A DNA stretch of 42,454 nucleotides from Pseudomonadota bacterium (GTDB lineage: Bacteria > Bdellovibrionota_C > UBA2361 > OMII01), in NCBI GenBank assembly GCA_900299035.1, contig OMIG01000178.1, forward strand, positions 1-42,454, read 5' to 3'. Position numbers and translations under genes: made by a program. The notes under the pieces are model-generated. The model had not been told where the DNA came from, did not search any database, and saw only the letters and a program-made list of their open reading frames with translations. Below, piece after piece: positions 15,924 to 23,501 of the stretch (within the stretch, counting starts at the first letter, position 1; each line of letters begins with the position of its first letter).

Positions 15924-17435
15924 ATGAGTGTGGCGTACGCGCAGTTTCCGGGTGTAATTGATGCGGGGAAGAGGGCAGGAGTGGCCCAAGACCCTTCAAA
16001 TCCCGAGAAATTGCTCCTCTCCAAGCGGCCGCACGGTGAGGCGTCGGTGCTGGAAGCGCTCTTGAAGGGCACCGAAGACCTAAGCTCCTTGTCCCCTGAG
16101 CTGCTTGAGCGAGCGATGCTCGACAAGTGTTGGTACCATATAACACCGTTTAGAAGCGCTGCTATTCGCGCGCTTGATATCCCCCCGGCAGCCCGAATCC
16201 TTGAGGTGGGGTGTGGGGCTGGGTCGCTCACCCGCTACCTGGGCGAGCGAGGCTTTCAGGTAGTAGCGCTGGAGACCTCAGAGGAGCTGGCCGAGTGCGC
16301 GCGTGTGCGCTGCAAGGGATTGCCGAACGTCGAGGTCATCTCTGGCTTCTTAGAGAACGTGCTCGACGACAAGCGCTTTGACTTCGTGATCTGCATCGAC
16401 CCGGTGCTCGTGCAGAGTGAGTACTTCGACCCGGGCGTGCAGCTCCTCTCGATGTGCAAAAAGATGCTCAAGCCAACCGGCACCCTCGTGCTGGCGGTGG
16501 GCAACACCCTGCACAGCCCAGGTGGAGCACACCTAGAGCCGTCCGCTGACCAAATCCGCGGCAAAGGCGCGTCGCTCGACCAGCTCAAGCACGCCCTCCA
16601 GAGCTCTGGCTTCTCAAGCTTTGAAAGCTACCTGTCGTTCCCGCACCACGCCGCTCCGCGCATGCTGGTGGATGCCCGTTCGGCTAGAGAGAATCGGGTG
16701 CAGTGGCTCCCGCTGGTGCGCGAGCTGTACCGCTGTAGCGAGACAGCTTCCGGAGAGCTTGAGTCGTGGTGGAGGGCGGTTCACTCAGAGCAGCTCGAGC
16801 ATGTCCTGGCCCCGGGCTGGCTAGTGCTGGCGCACGCGCACTCGGTTCATTCCGTCCTGTGGAAAGGGGCTACTGTAAAGCAGTTCTGCCTAACGAGCGA
16901 CGAGCAGCCGCAGGGCGAGCGCGTTAGCGAGAAGGGGTTTGGCGTCCACTCGATGCGGGTGGTGAAGCACGAGATACTTCCTGCGCTGCTTGAGGCCTCT
17001 CAGCCCTACGTGAATTCAGTCAAAGACTACAAGTACTCGCTCGTTGCTGCCGACGGGAAGCTCGCAGAGCTGTCCGAGCGCGAGCGCCAAGCCCGAGAAG
17101 ATCTCTCCAAAGCCGAAGAGAGCTACAAGACAGAGCTCCAGGAAGGGAAGGAGTCTCTGCGCGTGCGTGAAGCGGAGCTGGACCTGGTCTTGAAGCAGTA
17201 CCACGCTGTCGGCGCCATGTGCCAAGAGATGCGCGAAGAGGGCCGAAAGCTGCAAGGCATGGTTGAGGATATCCGCCGCCGCTACCTAGCCTCTGAAGAG
17301 TGGGGCTCGGCTCTCGCAGAGCGCGTTGCTGAAGCCGAAGAGGAGCTGCAAGACGTGCGAAGCTCGTGGGGCTACCGTCTCTCAGAGACGCTGAGATCAT
17401 TCTTGCGCCGTCGCCAGCGAGTGGCTGTCCGCTAA
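15924..17435 (+). CDS. Class I methyltransferase with C-terminal coiled coil
   Basis: A 503-residue protein. SAM-binding motif I is ILEVGCGAGSLTRYL (residues 92-106), followed by VVALETSEEL and DFVICIDPVL, so the methyltransferase domain covers about 70-240. A middle part of unknown fold follows. Residues about 365-480 are heptad-rich coiled coil (ELSERERQAREDLSKAEE and on). The end, SWGYRLSETLRSFLRRRQ, resembles the basic Trp/Leu tail common to surface-polysaccharide glycosyltransferases and methyltransferases. A role in capping or methylating a surface glycan is my inference. I use the ATG at 15924 and not the TTG at 15906, because a -10 hexamer lies between them. Confidence 0.82.
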   Translation: MSVAYAQFPGVIDAGKRAGVAQDPSNPEKLLLSKRPHGEASVLEALLKGTEDLSSLSPELLERAMLDKCWYHITPFRSAAIRALDIPPAARILEVGCGAGSLTRYLGERGFQVVALETSEELAECARVRCKGLPNVEVISGFLENVLDDKRFDFVICIDPVLVQSEYFDPGVQLLSMCKKMLKPTGTLVLAVGNTLHSPGGAHLEPSADQIRGKGASLDQLKHALQSSGFSSFESYLSFPHHAAPRMLVDARSARENRVQWLPLVRELYRCSETASGELESWWRAVHSEQLEHVLAPGWLVLAHAHSVHSVLWKGATVKQFCLTSDEQPQGERVSEKGFGVHSMRVVKHEILPALLEASQPYVNSVKDYKYSLVAADGKLAELSERERQAREDLSKAEESYKTELQEGKESLRVREAELDLVLKQYHAVGAMCQEMREEGRKLQGMVEDIRRRYLASEEWGSALAERVAEAEEELQDVRSSWGYRLSETLRSFLRRRQRVAVR

Positions 17436-17525
17436 TATAGCCTTCCTCCCTGCATCCAGAGCTGCGAGTGCGCTAGTCCTTGAGCTGCTGCCCCGGGGGA
17501 CTGGATCATTTAGGTCTCATCGCCC

Positions 17526-17562
17526 TTGACACTCTGGCGTTTCGAGTATATTTCTATACTCG
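17526..17562 (+). promoter_or_regulatory. Strong promoter overlapped by a perfect palindrome
   Basis: A perfect -35, TTGACA (17526-17531), is followed by TATATT (17547-17552, 15-base spacer) or TATTTC (17549-17554, 17 bases). CGAGTATA (17543-17550) and TATACTCG (17555-17562) are perfect 8-bp arms around TTTC and cover the -10 and start site. They end one base before the ATG at 17564. This is the layout of a repressor operator, and transcripts would be leaderless or nearly so. Confidence 0.65.
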
Positions 17563-17563
17563 T

Positions 17564-18346
17564 ATGAAAACAGAATCTACTGCTCTCCCACTAGCATCGT
17601 ACAGAGTCATGAACGGCACTGATAAGTCTCCTTATTTCAATGCCTTGTCGTTTATTTCTGAGTGCTGTGGCGAGCCTCAGGAGAGGGCTCTTGCGGGCCT
17701 CGAAAAGGTAGAAAATAGCCCGAAAGGCTCGGTTGGTGAGGCTGTTAGCGCCACCTCGCGGGCCCGCGTAGGGGAGGTCCGGCGCCGTCTGCCCTCGGTT
17801 GAGCAGATGGAGCCACTCTTTGGCAGGCTGAGGGGGGCGGACCTTATCTTGGCTACACTGGCGTATGGGCTCGGGGTGCGGGTCTCTGATCTGCGCACGG
17901 TGCGTGTTCGAGACGTCAACCTCTCTGCCAAGTGTATAGTGATTGCTGGCACGCTGTACTCGTTGCCGGCGGCGTTAACCGACGACATTAGGGATTTCAT
18001 TCACGAGCGGCTGTGTGGTTCAGAAGCCTCAGTCACCGTGTCGCGCCGAGAGCAGCGCATCTTCTCTGAGCAAGACTTTGAGAGTTTCTTTGCGCAGGTC
18101 GCGCGGTACCAGCTTGAAGCGGGGCAGGCGGGAGAGCGCGAAGAAGAGGGGGTCCTGACTGAGCGTTGCTTGAACAGAATCTTCCGGCTGCTCGGGCGGT
18201 TTCACGCGCGCAAGGCGAGCAAGCGAGGCGCTAAGGTGTCATCGCCGCTTGACCTCTTCGATAAGGGCCCAAGGATCGTTCGACGCGGACGTTGGGGTGT
18301 TATTGACGCCTACTACCTGTGGCGGACAGTGTGGGCGCCGGCCTAG
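17564..18346 (+). CDS. Xer-like tyrosine recombinase remnant or derived DNA-binding protein
   Basis: Residues 80-150 of this 260-residue protein match the start of the Xer/phage integrase catalytic domain: LATLAYGLGVRVSDLRTVRVRDVNL, with R106 at the place of the first catalytic arginine, then SLPAALTDDIRDF. The rest departs. There is no conserved beta-hairpin lysine, no HxLRHTFAT box, no LGH box and no Tyr nucleophile near the end. It is therefore probably not an active recombinase. It may be a decayed gene, or a protein kept for DNA binding: its frame is intact and it has a strong palindrome-covered promoter. The last 47 bases overlap the convergent gdpD-like gene. Confidence 0.6.
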   Translation: MKTESTALPLASYRVMNGTDKSPYFNALSFISECCGEPQERALAGLEKVENSPKGSVGEAVSATSRARVGEVRRRLPSVEQMEPLFGRLRGADLILATLAYGLGVRVSDLRTVRVRDVNLSAKCIVIAGTLYSLPAALTDDIRDFIHERLCGSEASVTVSRREQRIFSEQDFESFFAQVARYQLEAGQAGEREEEGVLTERCLNRIFRLLGRFHARKASKRGAKVSSPLDLFDKGPRIVRRGRWGVIDAYYLWRTVWAPA

Positions 18347-19061
18347 TGCTGCGCCCCTGAAAGGGTGCCATGCGGTCCGGGAAATCCGTGAAAACTCCGT
18401 CTACGCCCGCCTCGGTCGCAAACTTCAAGTCACTCTCCGTGTTCACTGTGTACGAGAAAACCTTGAGCCCGACCGCCTGAAGCTCCGCCACACGTGCAGG
18501 AGTAACTGCGTCCAGGTTGAGGTGGAAGGAGACCGCGCCGAGGGACGAGGCCAGCTCCACGGGGCGCCTCGGGTACCCGTACGCCAAGCACCCAACTGGC
18601 ACCTGCGGCAGCAAACGCCTGAACAGCGCAGTCTGTTCGCTGTCGAAGGAAGAAACTAAGAATGAGTCCGGCGATGCGCCAGCGGAGATCGCTCGCCCCA
18701 ATAGCTGAGCAGCTGCGGGCGCACAGTTTGGCCCTTTTAGCTCTACCTGAAGGCGTGCCCGGTCGCGGGCAAGCTCAACGACTTCGGCCAGGGTGGGGAT
18801 CTTCTCGCCTTGGCCCACGTCGAGTGAGCGGAGAAAATCGAGCCTCTGGCGCTCGAACACGCCGCTCTTGCCCGCGCACCGGTTGAGAGTTCGGTCGTGG
18901 AACACTAGCGGCACTCCCTCAACAACCCTCACGTCGAGCTCGATCCACTCGGCGCCGAGCTCCAGCGCTCGGCGAAAGCTGCGCAGCGTGTTCTCGGGCT
19001 CGTGCCCTGATGCGCCGCGGTGCGCAAAGACGGTGAAGGTGGGAAAGAGAGCGTCGCCCAT
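18300..19061 (-). CDS. Glycerophosphodiester phosphodiesterase family protein
   Basis: This enzyme hydrolyses glycerophosphodiesters to glycerol-3-phosphate and an alcohol. The 253-residue product has the full GDPD signature: H14-R15 (AHRGASG), E21/E23 (EPENT), E41-D43 (IELDVR), H55-D56 (VFHDRTLNR) and VELKG. Late motifs FSYTVNT and GVFTDFPD are also present. No signal peptide is seen, so it is a cytoplasmic UgpQ-like form. I use the ATG at 19061 because family members start about ten residues before AHRG; an upstream ATG at 19106 is possible. It has no partner genes for phospholipid recycling here and converges with the Xer-like gene. Confidence 0.9.
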   Translation of the reverse strand: MGDALFPTFTVFAHRGASGHEPENTLRSFRRALELGAEWIELDVRVVEGVPLVFHDRTLNRCAGKSGVFERQRLDFLRSLDVGQGEKIPTLAEVVELARDRARLQVELKGPNCAPAAAQLLGRAISAGASPDSFLVSSFDSEQTALFRRLLPQVPVGCLAYGYPRRPVELASSLGAVSFHLNLDAVTPARVAELQAVGLKVFSYTVNTESDLKFATEAGVDGVFTDFPDRMAPFQGRSTRPAPTLSATGSRRQ

Positions 19062-19176
19062 GCGAGAGAGCCTAGCGTGGCACGAAGGTTTGGGGAAGTG
19101 CGGCATAACTTCGTTTGCAGGCGATGAGCCGGCTACGAGCCGAGCTGAATCGCACTCGATTGGGGGCGCTCTCGGG

Positions 19177-19185
19177 TGGTATACT
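19177..19185 (+). promoter_or_regulatory. Extended -10 promoter for the amidinohydrolase-udk pair
   Basis: TGGTATACT (19177-19185) is an extended -10 element, which needs no good -35. The leader is about 65 bases and contains the perfect 12-base palindrome GCTGAGCTCAGC (19215-19226), a possible operator. Confidence 0.5.
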
Positions 19186-19252
19186 GTGGGAGTGGGGCCG
19201 TAGCGGCCTCAGCAGCTGAGCTCAGCGTTTGCTGACAGTTTTTGGCGGTTTC

Positions 19253-20086
19253 ATGACGACTCTCGGTTTCTCAAGAGATCTCTTCCCGGGCGGCCGCTGG
19301 ATGGTTTGCCGCCCGCGCGACTACGACGTGCGCTACTCAATCAATCCTTGGATGAACACGGCTGTTGTGCCGGACAAGGCGCTTGCGGCCGCGCAGTGGG
19401 GCAATCTGCACCACCACCTCCTGAGGCTCGGTGCGTGGCTTGAGTACGTTGACCATGCGGATGGACAGCCCGACATGGTCTTCACTGCTAATGCCGGACT
19501 GGTTCGCGGCAAAGACGTTGTGCTGTCTCGATTCCGCCACCCCGAGCGACAGGGAGAAGAGCGCCACTTTCGTGCCTGGTTCGAGGCAAATGGCTTCACG
19601 GTTCACACCACTCGCGGCAGCTTTGAGGGGGAGGGGGATGCGCTCTTCTGTGGTAATCGGCTCTTCTGCGGGTATGGCTTCCGGTCCGAGGTTGAAGCCC
19701 ACAAGGAAGCCGCCAAGATCCTGGGCGTGCAAGACCTCGTGCCTGTGCAGCTTCAAGACCCGCGCTTCTACCACCTAGACACCTGCTTCTGTCCGCTCAA
19801 TGAGGCTGTCGCCCTGGTCTATCCGGGCGCTTTTTCGTCGCAAGACCTGGCGACGCTGGGGCGCTGCATGGAGCTGATCCGCGTGCCAGAGCACGACGCG
19901 CTCCATTTCGTCTGTAATGCCGTGGTGTTGGGCAAAAATGTGGTGCTGCCCGCGGGATGCCCGGATACCTACGGAATGCTCGCGCAGCGCGGTTTCACTG
20001 CGTATCCGGTGCCCCTGGGGGAGTTTATTAAAGCTGGAGGAGCTGCTAAATGTCTCTCGCTTAAGCTCGAACAGGCTGGGGGATGA
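19253..20086 (+). CDS. Amidinotransferase-superfamily hydrolase (DDAH/arginine deiminase-like)
   Basis: A 277-residue guanidino-group-modifying enzyme. Residues 73-82 (PDMVFTANAG), 125-129 (EGEGD), H174 (FYHLDTCF) and C267 (GGAAKCLSL) match the substrate-binding and catalytic positions of dimethylarginine dimethylaminohydrolases and related small deiminases. These enzymes hydrolyse arginine or methylarginine side chains to citrulline, or act on related substrates. The exact substrate cannot be read from sequence. The ATG at 19253 is preceded by a weak GGCGG; the TTG at 19229 is less likely. Its stop overlaps the udk start by four bases (ATGA), so the two are cotranslated. Confidence 0.87.
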   Translation: MTTLGFSRDLFPGGRWMVCRPRDYDVRYSINPWMNTAVVPDKALAAAQWGNLHHHLLRLGAWLEYVDHADGQPDMVFTANAGLVRGKDVVLSRFRHPERQGEERHFRAWFEANGFTVHTTRGSFEGEGDALFCGNRLFCGYGFRSEVEAHKEAAKILGVQDLVPVQLQDPRFYHLDTCFCPLNEAVALVYPGAFSSQDLATLGRCMELIRVPEHDALHFVCNAVVLGKNVVLPAGCPDTYGMLAQRGFTAYPVPLGEFIKAGGAAKCLSLKLEQAGG

Positions 20087-20694
20087 CCAGGACAAAAATT
20101 ATAGCTGTCGCAGGCGGAACCGCGAGCGGCAAGACTACGCTGGCGCGCGACCTTGTTCGGGTTGGCGGTGCAGAGAGGGTGCAGATCATCCCGCTCGATG
20201 CCTACTACCGCTGCCACGCGCACCTGGCTCCCGAAGAGCGCGCCCAGTGCAACTACGACCACCCAGATGCGTTTGAGATAGAGCTGCTTGAGCAGCACCT
20301 GGCGATGCTGCTGGCAGGCGAGTCGGTGCACGTTCCTGAGTATGACTTCTCAACTCACTCCCGCGCTGCCATCACCCACCCGACAGCGCCGTCTGAAGTA
20401 ATTCTCGTGGAGGGGATTCTCGCCCTGCACTTCGAAGGGCTGCGCCGAATGTACTCTTCCTCCGTGTTTGTGGACACGGTGGATGACCTGCGCTTCTTGC
20501 GTCGCATGTCGCGCGATGTGCGCGAGCGGGGCCGGACACAGGAGTCCGTCGTCTCGCAGTGGAAGGCGACGGTTCATCCCATGCACATCGAATTCTGTGA
20601 GCCGACGAAGGAGCACGCTGTAGAGCTCTTCAATGGCGAGGCGTGGGACGATGCCGAGATTCAGGACCTGCTCGACCGGCTCACTCGTCCGTAG
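20083..20694 (+). CDS. udk: Uridine kinase
   Basis: The 203-residue protein phosphorylates uridine (and often cytidine) in pyrimidine salvage. It has the P-loop GGTASGKTT (residues 11-19), PLDAYYR (position of the catalytic Asp), YDHPDAFE, PEYDFSTHSR and FVDTVDDLRFLRRMSRDVRERGRT, which together define the Udk/phosphoribulokinase family. Length is typical. Its ATG overlaps the stop of the amidinohydrolase gene, an unusual operon partner for udk. It converges with lysA, leaving eight bases between the stops. Confidence 0.92.
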   Translation: MTRTKIIAVAGGTASGKTTLARDLVRVGGAERVQIIPLDAYYRCHAHLAPEERAQCNYDHPDAFEIELLEQHLAMLLAGESVHVPEYDFSTHSRAAITHPTAPSEVILVEGILALHFEGLRRMYSSSVFVDTVDDLRFLRRMSRDVRERGRTQESVVSQWKATVHPMHIEFCEPTKEHAVELFNGEAWDDAEIQDLLDRLTRP

Positions 20695-20702
20695 GCAGAA
20701 AG

Positions 20703-21947
20703 CTACTTCACCTCGCGCTCTCGGCGCATGACATCCTCAAGCGTGCCTCTGCGCTCTATGATTCGCTGCGAGCCGTCAGTTCCAAGCAGCACCGAAGCCG
20801 GCAGGTTCATTGAGTTGTACTCGCTCTTCATGGCGTGGCTGTAGGCGCCGACGTTCCCGGTCACAATCAGGTCGCCGAGCTCTATCCGCGGGAATGTGCG
20901 GGGCAGGAGAGTGCCGTCTTCACCCCTGGTGAAGACGTCGCCCGACTCGCACAGGTACCCCGCTATCACATACGGGAGCTGCTCTGCGCCAATCTTCCGG
21001 CCGTTGTGCGGAACGAGCTCTAGCGGGTGGTAGCTGCCGTACATTGCGGGCCGCGGATTGTGGTTGAATCCCGTGTTGAGCAGGGCGAAGGTGTAGTCGG
21101 GCGTGCGCTTGATGTTCTGCACTTCCGCAATTAGGTAGCCGCTCTCGGCCACCAGGAATCGGCCTGGCTCGATCTGTAGCTGCACTCTCGAGCCGTACTC
21201 TTGGCAAAAGGCGTGCATGGAATCCGCCAGCTGCGACCCCCATTCGTTGAGCGGCATCGGCGCGTCTGTTTCCGGGTTGTAGATCACCGGGAGGCCGCCG
21301 CCGAGGTTGATCGACTTCAGGCCCGGGAATGTTGCAGCGACGCGCAGCGCCAGCGTGTTGATGCGCAGCCAGTGGGTGAGGTCTGTGCCGGAGCCGACAT
21401 GGCTGTGCAGCCCCTCAATTTCAAGGCTGAACTCCTTGGCGATCGCGCGCACCTGGTCTAGCTGGTCGATGTAAATGCCGTGCTTGCTGGCTGGGCCGCC
21501 CGTGTTCACTTTGTTGTTTGCGCCGTGACCCTCGCCTGGGTTTAGGCGGAACGAGAGTCGCGCACCGGGCTTGAGCTGCCCGATGAGCCGCATCTGGTCG
21601 AGGGAGCTGCAGTTTAACGACACTCCAAGCTCTAGCAGCTCAGAGAAAACAGGGACCGAGGCGCTCTCGCCGGTGTAGCCGATCGTCTCTGGCGCAAAGC
21701 CCGCCATGAGTGCGCGCTTTACCTCGTTGAGAGAAGATGCATCGATCCAGATCCCCTCATCCTTGATGATCTGTAGGATGGCGCCGATAGTGAGCGCCTT
21801 GCAGGCGTAGCGAATGACGGTATTTGGGAAGGGTACTGCTCGCTTTAGCTCTCGGCAGCGGGCCCGGATCGTGCCCTCATCGAAGACGTAGAGCGGGGTG
21901 TGGTACTGAGCCGCGAGCGAGCGGACGAGGTCGGCAGGTAGTGACAT
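20703..21947 (-). CDS. lysA: Diaminopimelate decarboxylase
   Basis: A PLP enzyme that converts meso-diaminopimelate to lysine. The 414-residue product has PLP lysine K50 (YACKALT), HSHVGSGTD, NLGGGLPV, EPGRFLV and the CESGD motif with C333, which is typical of LysA and supplies the catalytic cysteine across the dimer. Fold-type III, alanine-racemase-like barrel, then a beta domain. Ornithine and carboxynorspermidine decarboxylases are the alternatives, but CESGD favours LysA. I use the ATG at 21947, with GAGG four bases upstream; the frame extends to 22040. The kinase-like gene upstream ends 104 bases away on the same strand. Confidence 0.88.
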   Translation of the reverse strand: MSLPADLVRSLAAQYHTPLYVFDEGTIRARCRELKRAVPFPNTVIRYACKALTIGAILQIIKDEGIWIDASSLNEVKRALMAGFAPETIGYTGESASVPVFSELLELGVSLNCSSLDQMRLIGQLKPGARLSFRLNPGEGHGANNKVNTGGPASKHGIYIDQLDQVRAIAKEFSLEIEGLHSHVGSGTDLTHWLRINTLALRVAATFPGLKSINLGGGLPVIYNPETDAPMPLNEWGSQLADSMHAFCQEYGSRVQLQIEPGRFLVAESGYLIAEVQNIKRTPDYTFALLNTGFNHNPRPAMYGSYHPLELVPHNGRKIGAEQLPYVIAGYLCESGDVFTRGEDGTLLPRTFPRIELGDLIVTGNVGAYSHAMKSEYNSMNLPASVLLGTDGSQRIIERRGTLEDVMRREREVK

Positions 21948-22051
21948 ACGCCTCGAACTGTACCGACTTTCGCTTCGCTCTGCCAGGCGAAAGGCGGCCA
22001 ACGACACACTCGGAGAGTCTTGTGGGTCTTCGGGGTGCACGACAGAGCAGG

Positions 22052-23275
22052 TTAGAGAGCCCGCGTACGCTCGAGGTCAATCACCCAAACGAGGGGCTTG
22101 CCGTCCGTCATCGTGTAGAGCAGGTTTCGCTCCTCTAAGTCTTGGTGCTCAAAGCCGTGCGAGCGGATGCGTTGCACGAGCGCTAGCTTCTGCTCTGCCA
22201 CTTCATCTGGAAAGTTAATCGCAATTTCCGGGTCGGACTCGACCTTTCGCCAGAGAAAGTAGGTATTCCCCTGGTCGCTGATGACAGCGATTGGCTCTGG
22301 GGTAGGGATGCCCTGGGCGAAGAGCTGCTTGCTGCGCTCAAACTCAAGCTCTGCCGAGTGCGACTTAATGGGGCCCAAGCGCTTTGACACCACCTCGAGC
22401 GTCTCTCCGCTGCGAGCTGTGAGAGTAAACTCTTTTACCCGGCTGCTGTCGTACGGGCTGAGCTCAAGGTCGTTGATAGCGCGGTTGTCTTGCACTGATA
22501 GGCTGCCGTGCCGGGCGACGTTCGGCCGGCCTTCGATCCAAGCTGTTATGTTCGGCTCGCGCTTGAGCTCTGCGAAGAACTTCCTGAAGCCAGGCTGCGG
22601 GCTGATCGACCGCAGGGCATCGCCCTGCGAGCGGAAGAAGACGGGCTGCTTTGAGAACCGTTCGGCGTTGCTCACAAAGGAGTCGATTAGGGCTTTTGCA
22701 AGATTCCTTGCGATGGAGAAGCGCTGTTCGGCCGTGGAGGGGCCCGGCTCGCGTGCGAGCGTAGAGCAGATAGCAGACTGCGCGTAGTCGATGCAGTACC
22801 CTAAGTCTCGTTTCAGGCTCTCCGCTCGGTGCGGCTTGGCTACGGCGTGGAATGTGCGGGCGAGAAGCCCTGGAAAGTCGGGCTCCTTGCGGAGAGCGCG
22901 CAGCATGTCGGTGCGGAGCTCGTTGCGAGGCAGCGCCTCTAGCAGGGCGCAGCGCAGAGCGAACCGCTCCGGGAACCCCATCTTGCCGCGGCGACGGTCT
23001 TCCATCGCCGACAGGTATGCTCCTGAGCTGCTGCGCCGGTGCTTGTAGCCGAGACGCATGGTGAGAACTGAGAGGTCGTAGTCGCTCCAGCCGGGGCCCT
23101 GCCGCACGAGCGGCTCGGCTTCGAGCCTCAAGCGCGCAGCAGGGGCGAGCTTGGGGCTCTCTGCAAGGAGCCGCAAACGAGTTGTCCGGAGCTGCTCTAC
23201 CGCATCCTCATGTCGAGCGGGTGGCTTCTCAGCAGCTTGGCGCGGGGTGCTCTCGTTGGTGGGCTTTTGGCGCAT
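22052..23275 (-). CDS. WaaP/Kdo-kinase-like protein with novel N-terminal half
   Basis: The C-terminal 150 residues of this 407-residue protein form a minimal kinase fold: VVSKRLG (ATP lysine), AELEFERSKQLFAQGIPTP (helix C glutamate), catalytic loop HQDLEERN (H377, D379, N384) and VIDLERTR (metal Asp D400), with the chain ending directly after. This is the compact plan of lipopolysaccharide kinases such as WaaP and KdkA, and of Bud32. It probably phosphorylates an envelope sugar. The first 230 residues are basic and helical (RRSSSGAYLSAMEDRRRGKMG) and I do not recognise them. A six-base inverted repeat, TGAGAG/CTCTCA, lies upstream around 23342-23362. Confidence 0.72.
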   Translation of the reverse strand: MRQKPTNESTPRQAAEKPPARHEDAVEQLRTTRLRLLAESPKLAPAARLRLEAEPLVRQGPGWSDYDLSVLTMRLGYKHRRSSSGAYLSAMEDRRRGKMGFPERFALRCALLEALPRNELRTDMLRALRKEPDFPGLLARTFHAVAKPHRAESLKRDLGYCIDYAQSAICSTLAREPGPSTAEQRFSIARNLAKALIDSFVSNAERFSKQPVFFRSQGDALRSISPQPGFRKFFAELKREPNITAWIEGRPNVARHGSLSVQDNRAINDLELSPYDSSRVKEFTLTARSGETLEVVSKRLGPIKSHSAELEFERSKQLFAQGIPTPEPIAVISDQGNTYFLWRKVESDPEIAINFPDEVAEQKLALVQRIRSHGFEHQDLEERNLLYTMTDGKPLVWVIDLERTRAL

Positions 23276-23501
23276 GGTCTCGTTACGGTAGGCAGCGGGC
23301 GTGACGCCCCAGGTAACTTATAGACGACCTTGAGAGTCATGTGCTCTCTCATGCAGCGCTTTTCGGGTTAATTTTCAGTTACGATCGCCTATTGGATCGA
23401 TTTGAGCGCTTTCAGGCGGAGAGGCCCAAGTTGTACGGTCTCGCGCCAAGCAAGACGGCAGCCGGGAGGGCTGCGCTGCGCGAAAGACGGTCGTGCCATC
23501 C

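Noticed and set aside
15566-16231. 221-codon minus-strand frame opposite the methyltransferase start
   Set aside because: It lies across a divergent promoter region and antisense to a clear gene; its composition (many Ser, Arg, Pro) is that of antisense frames in GC-rich DNA.
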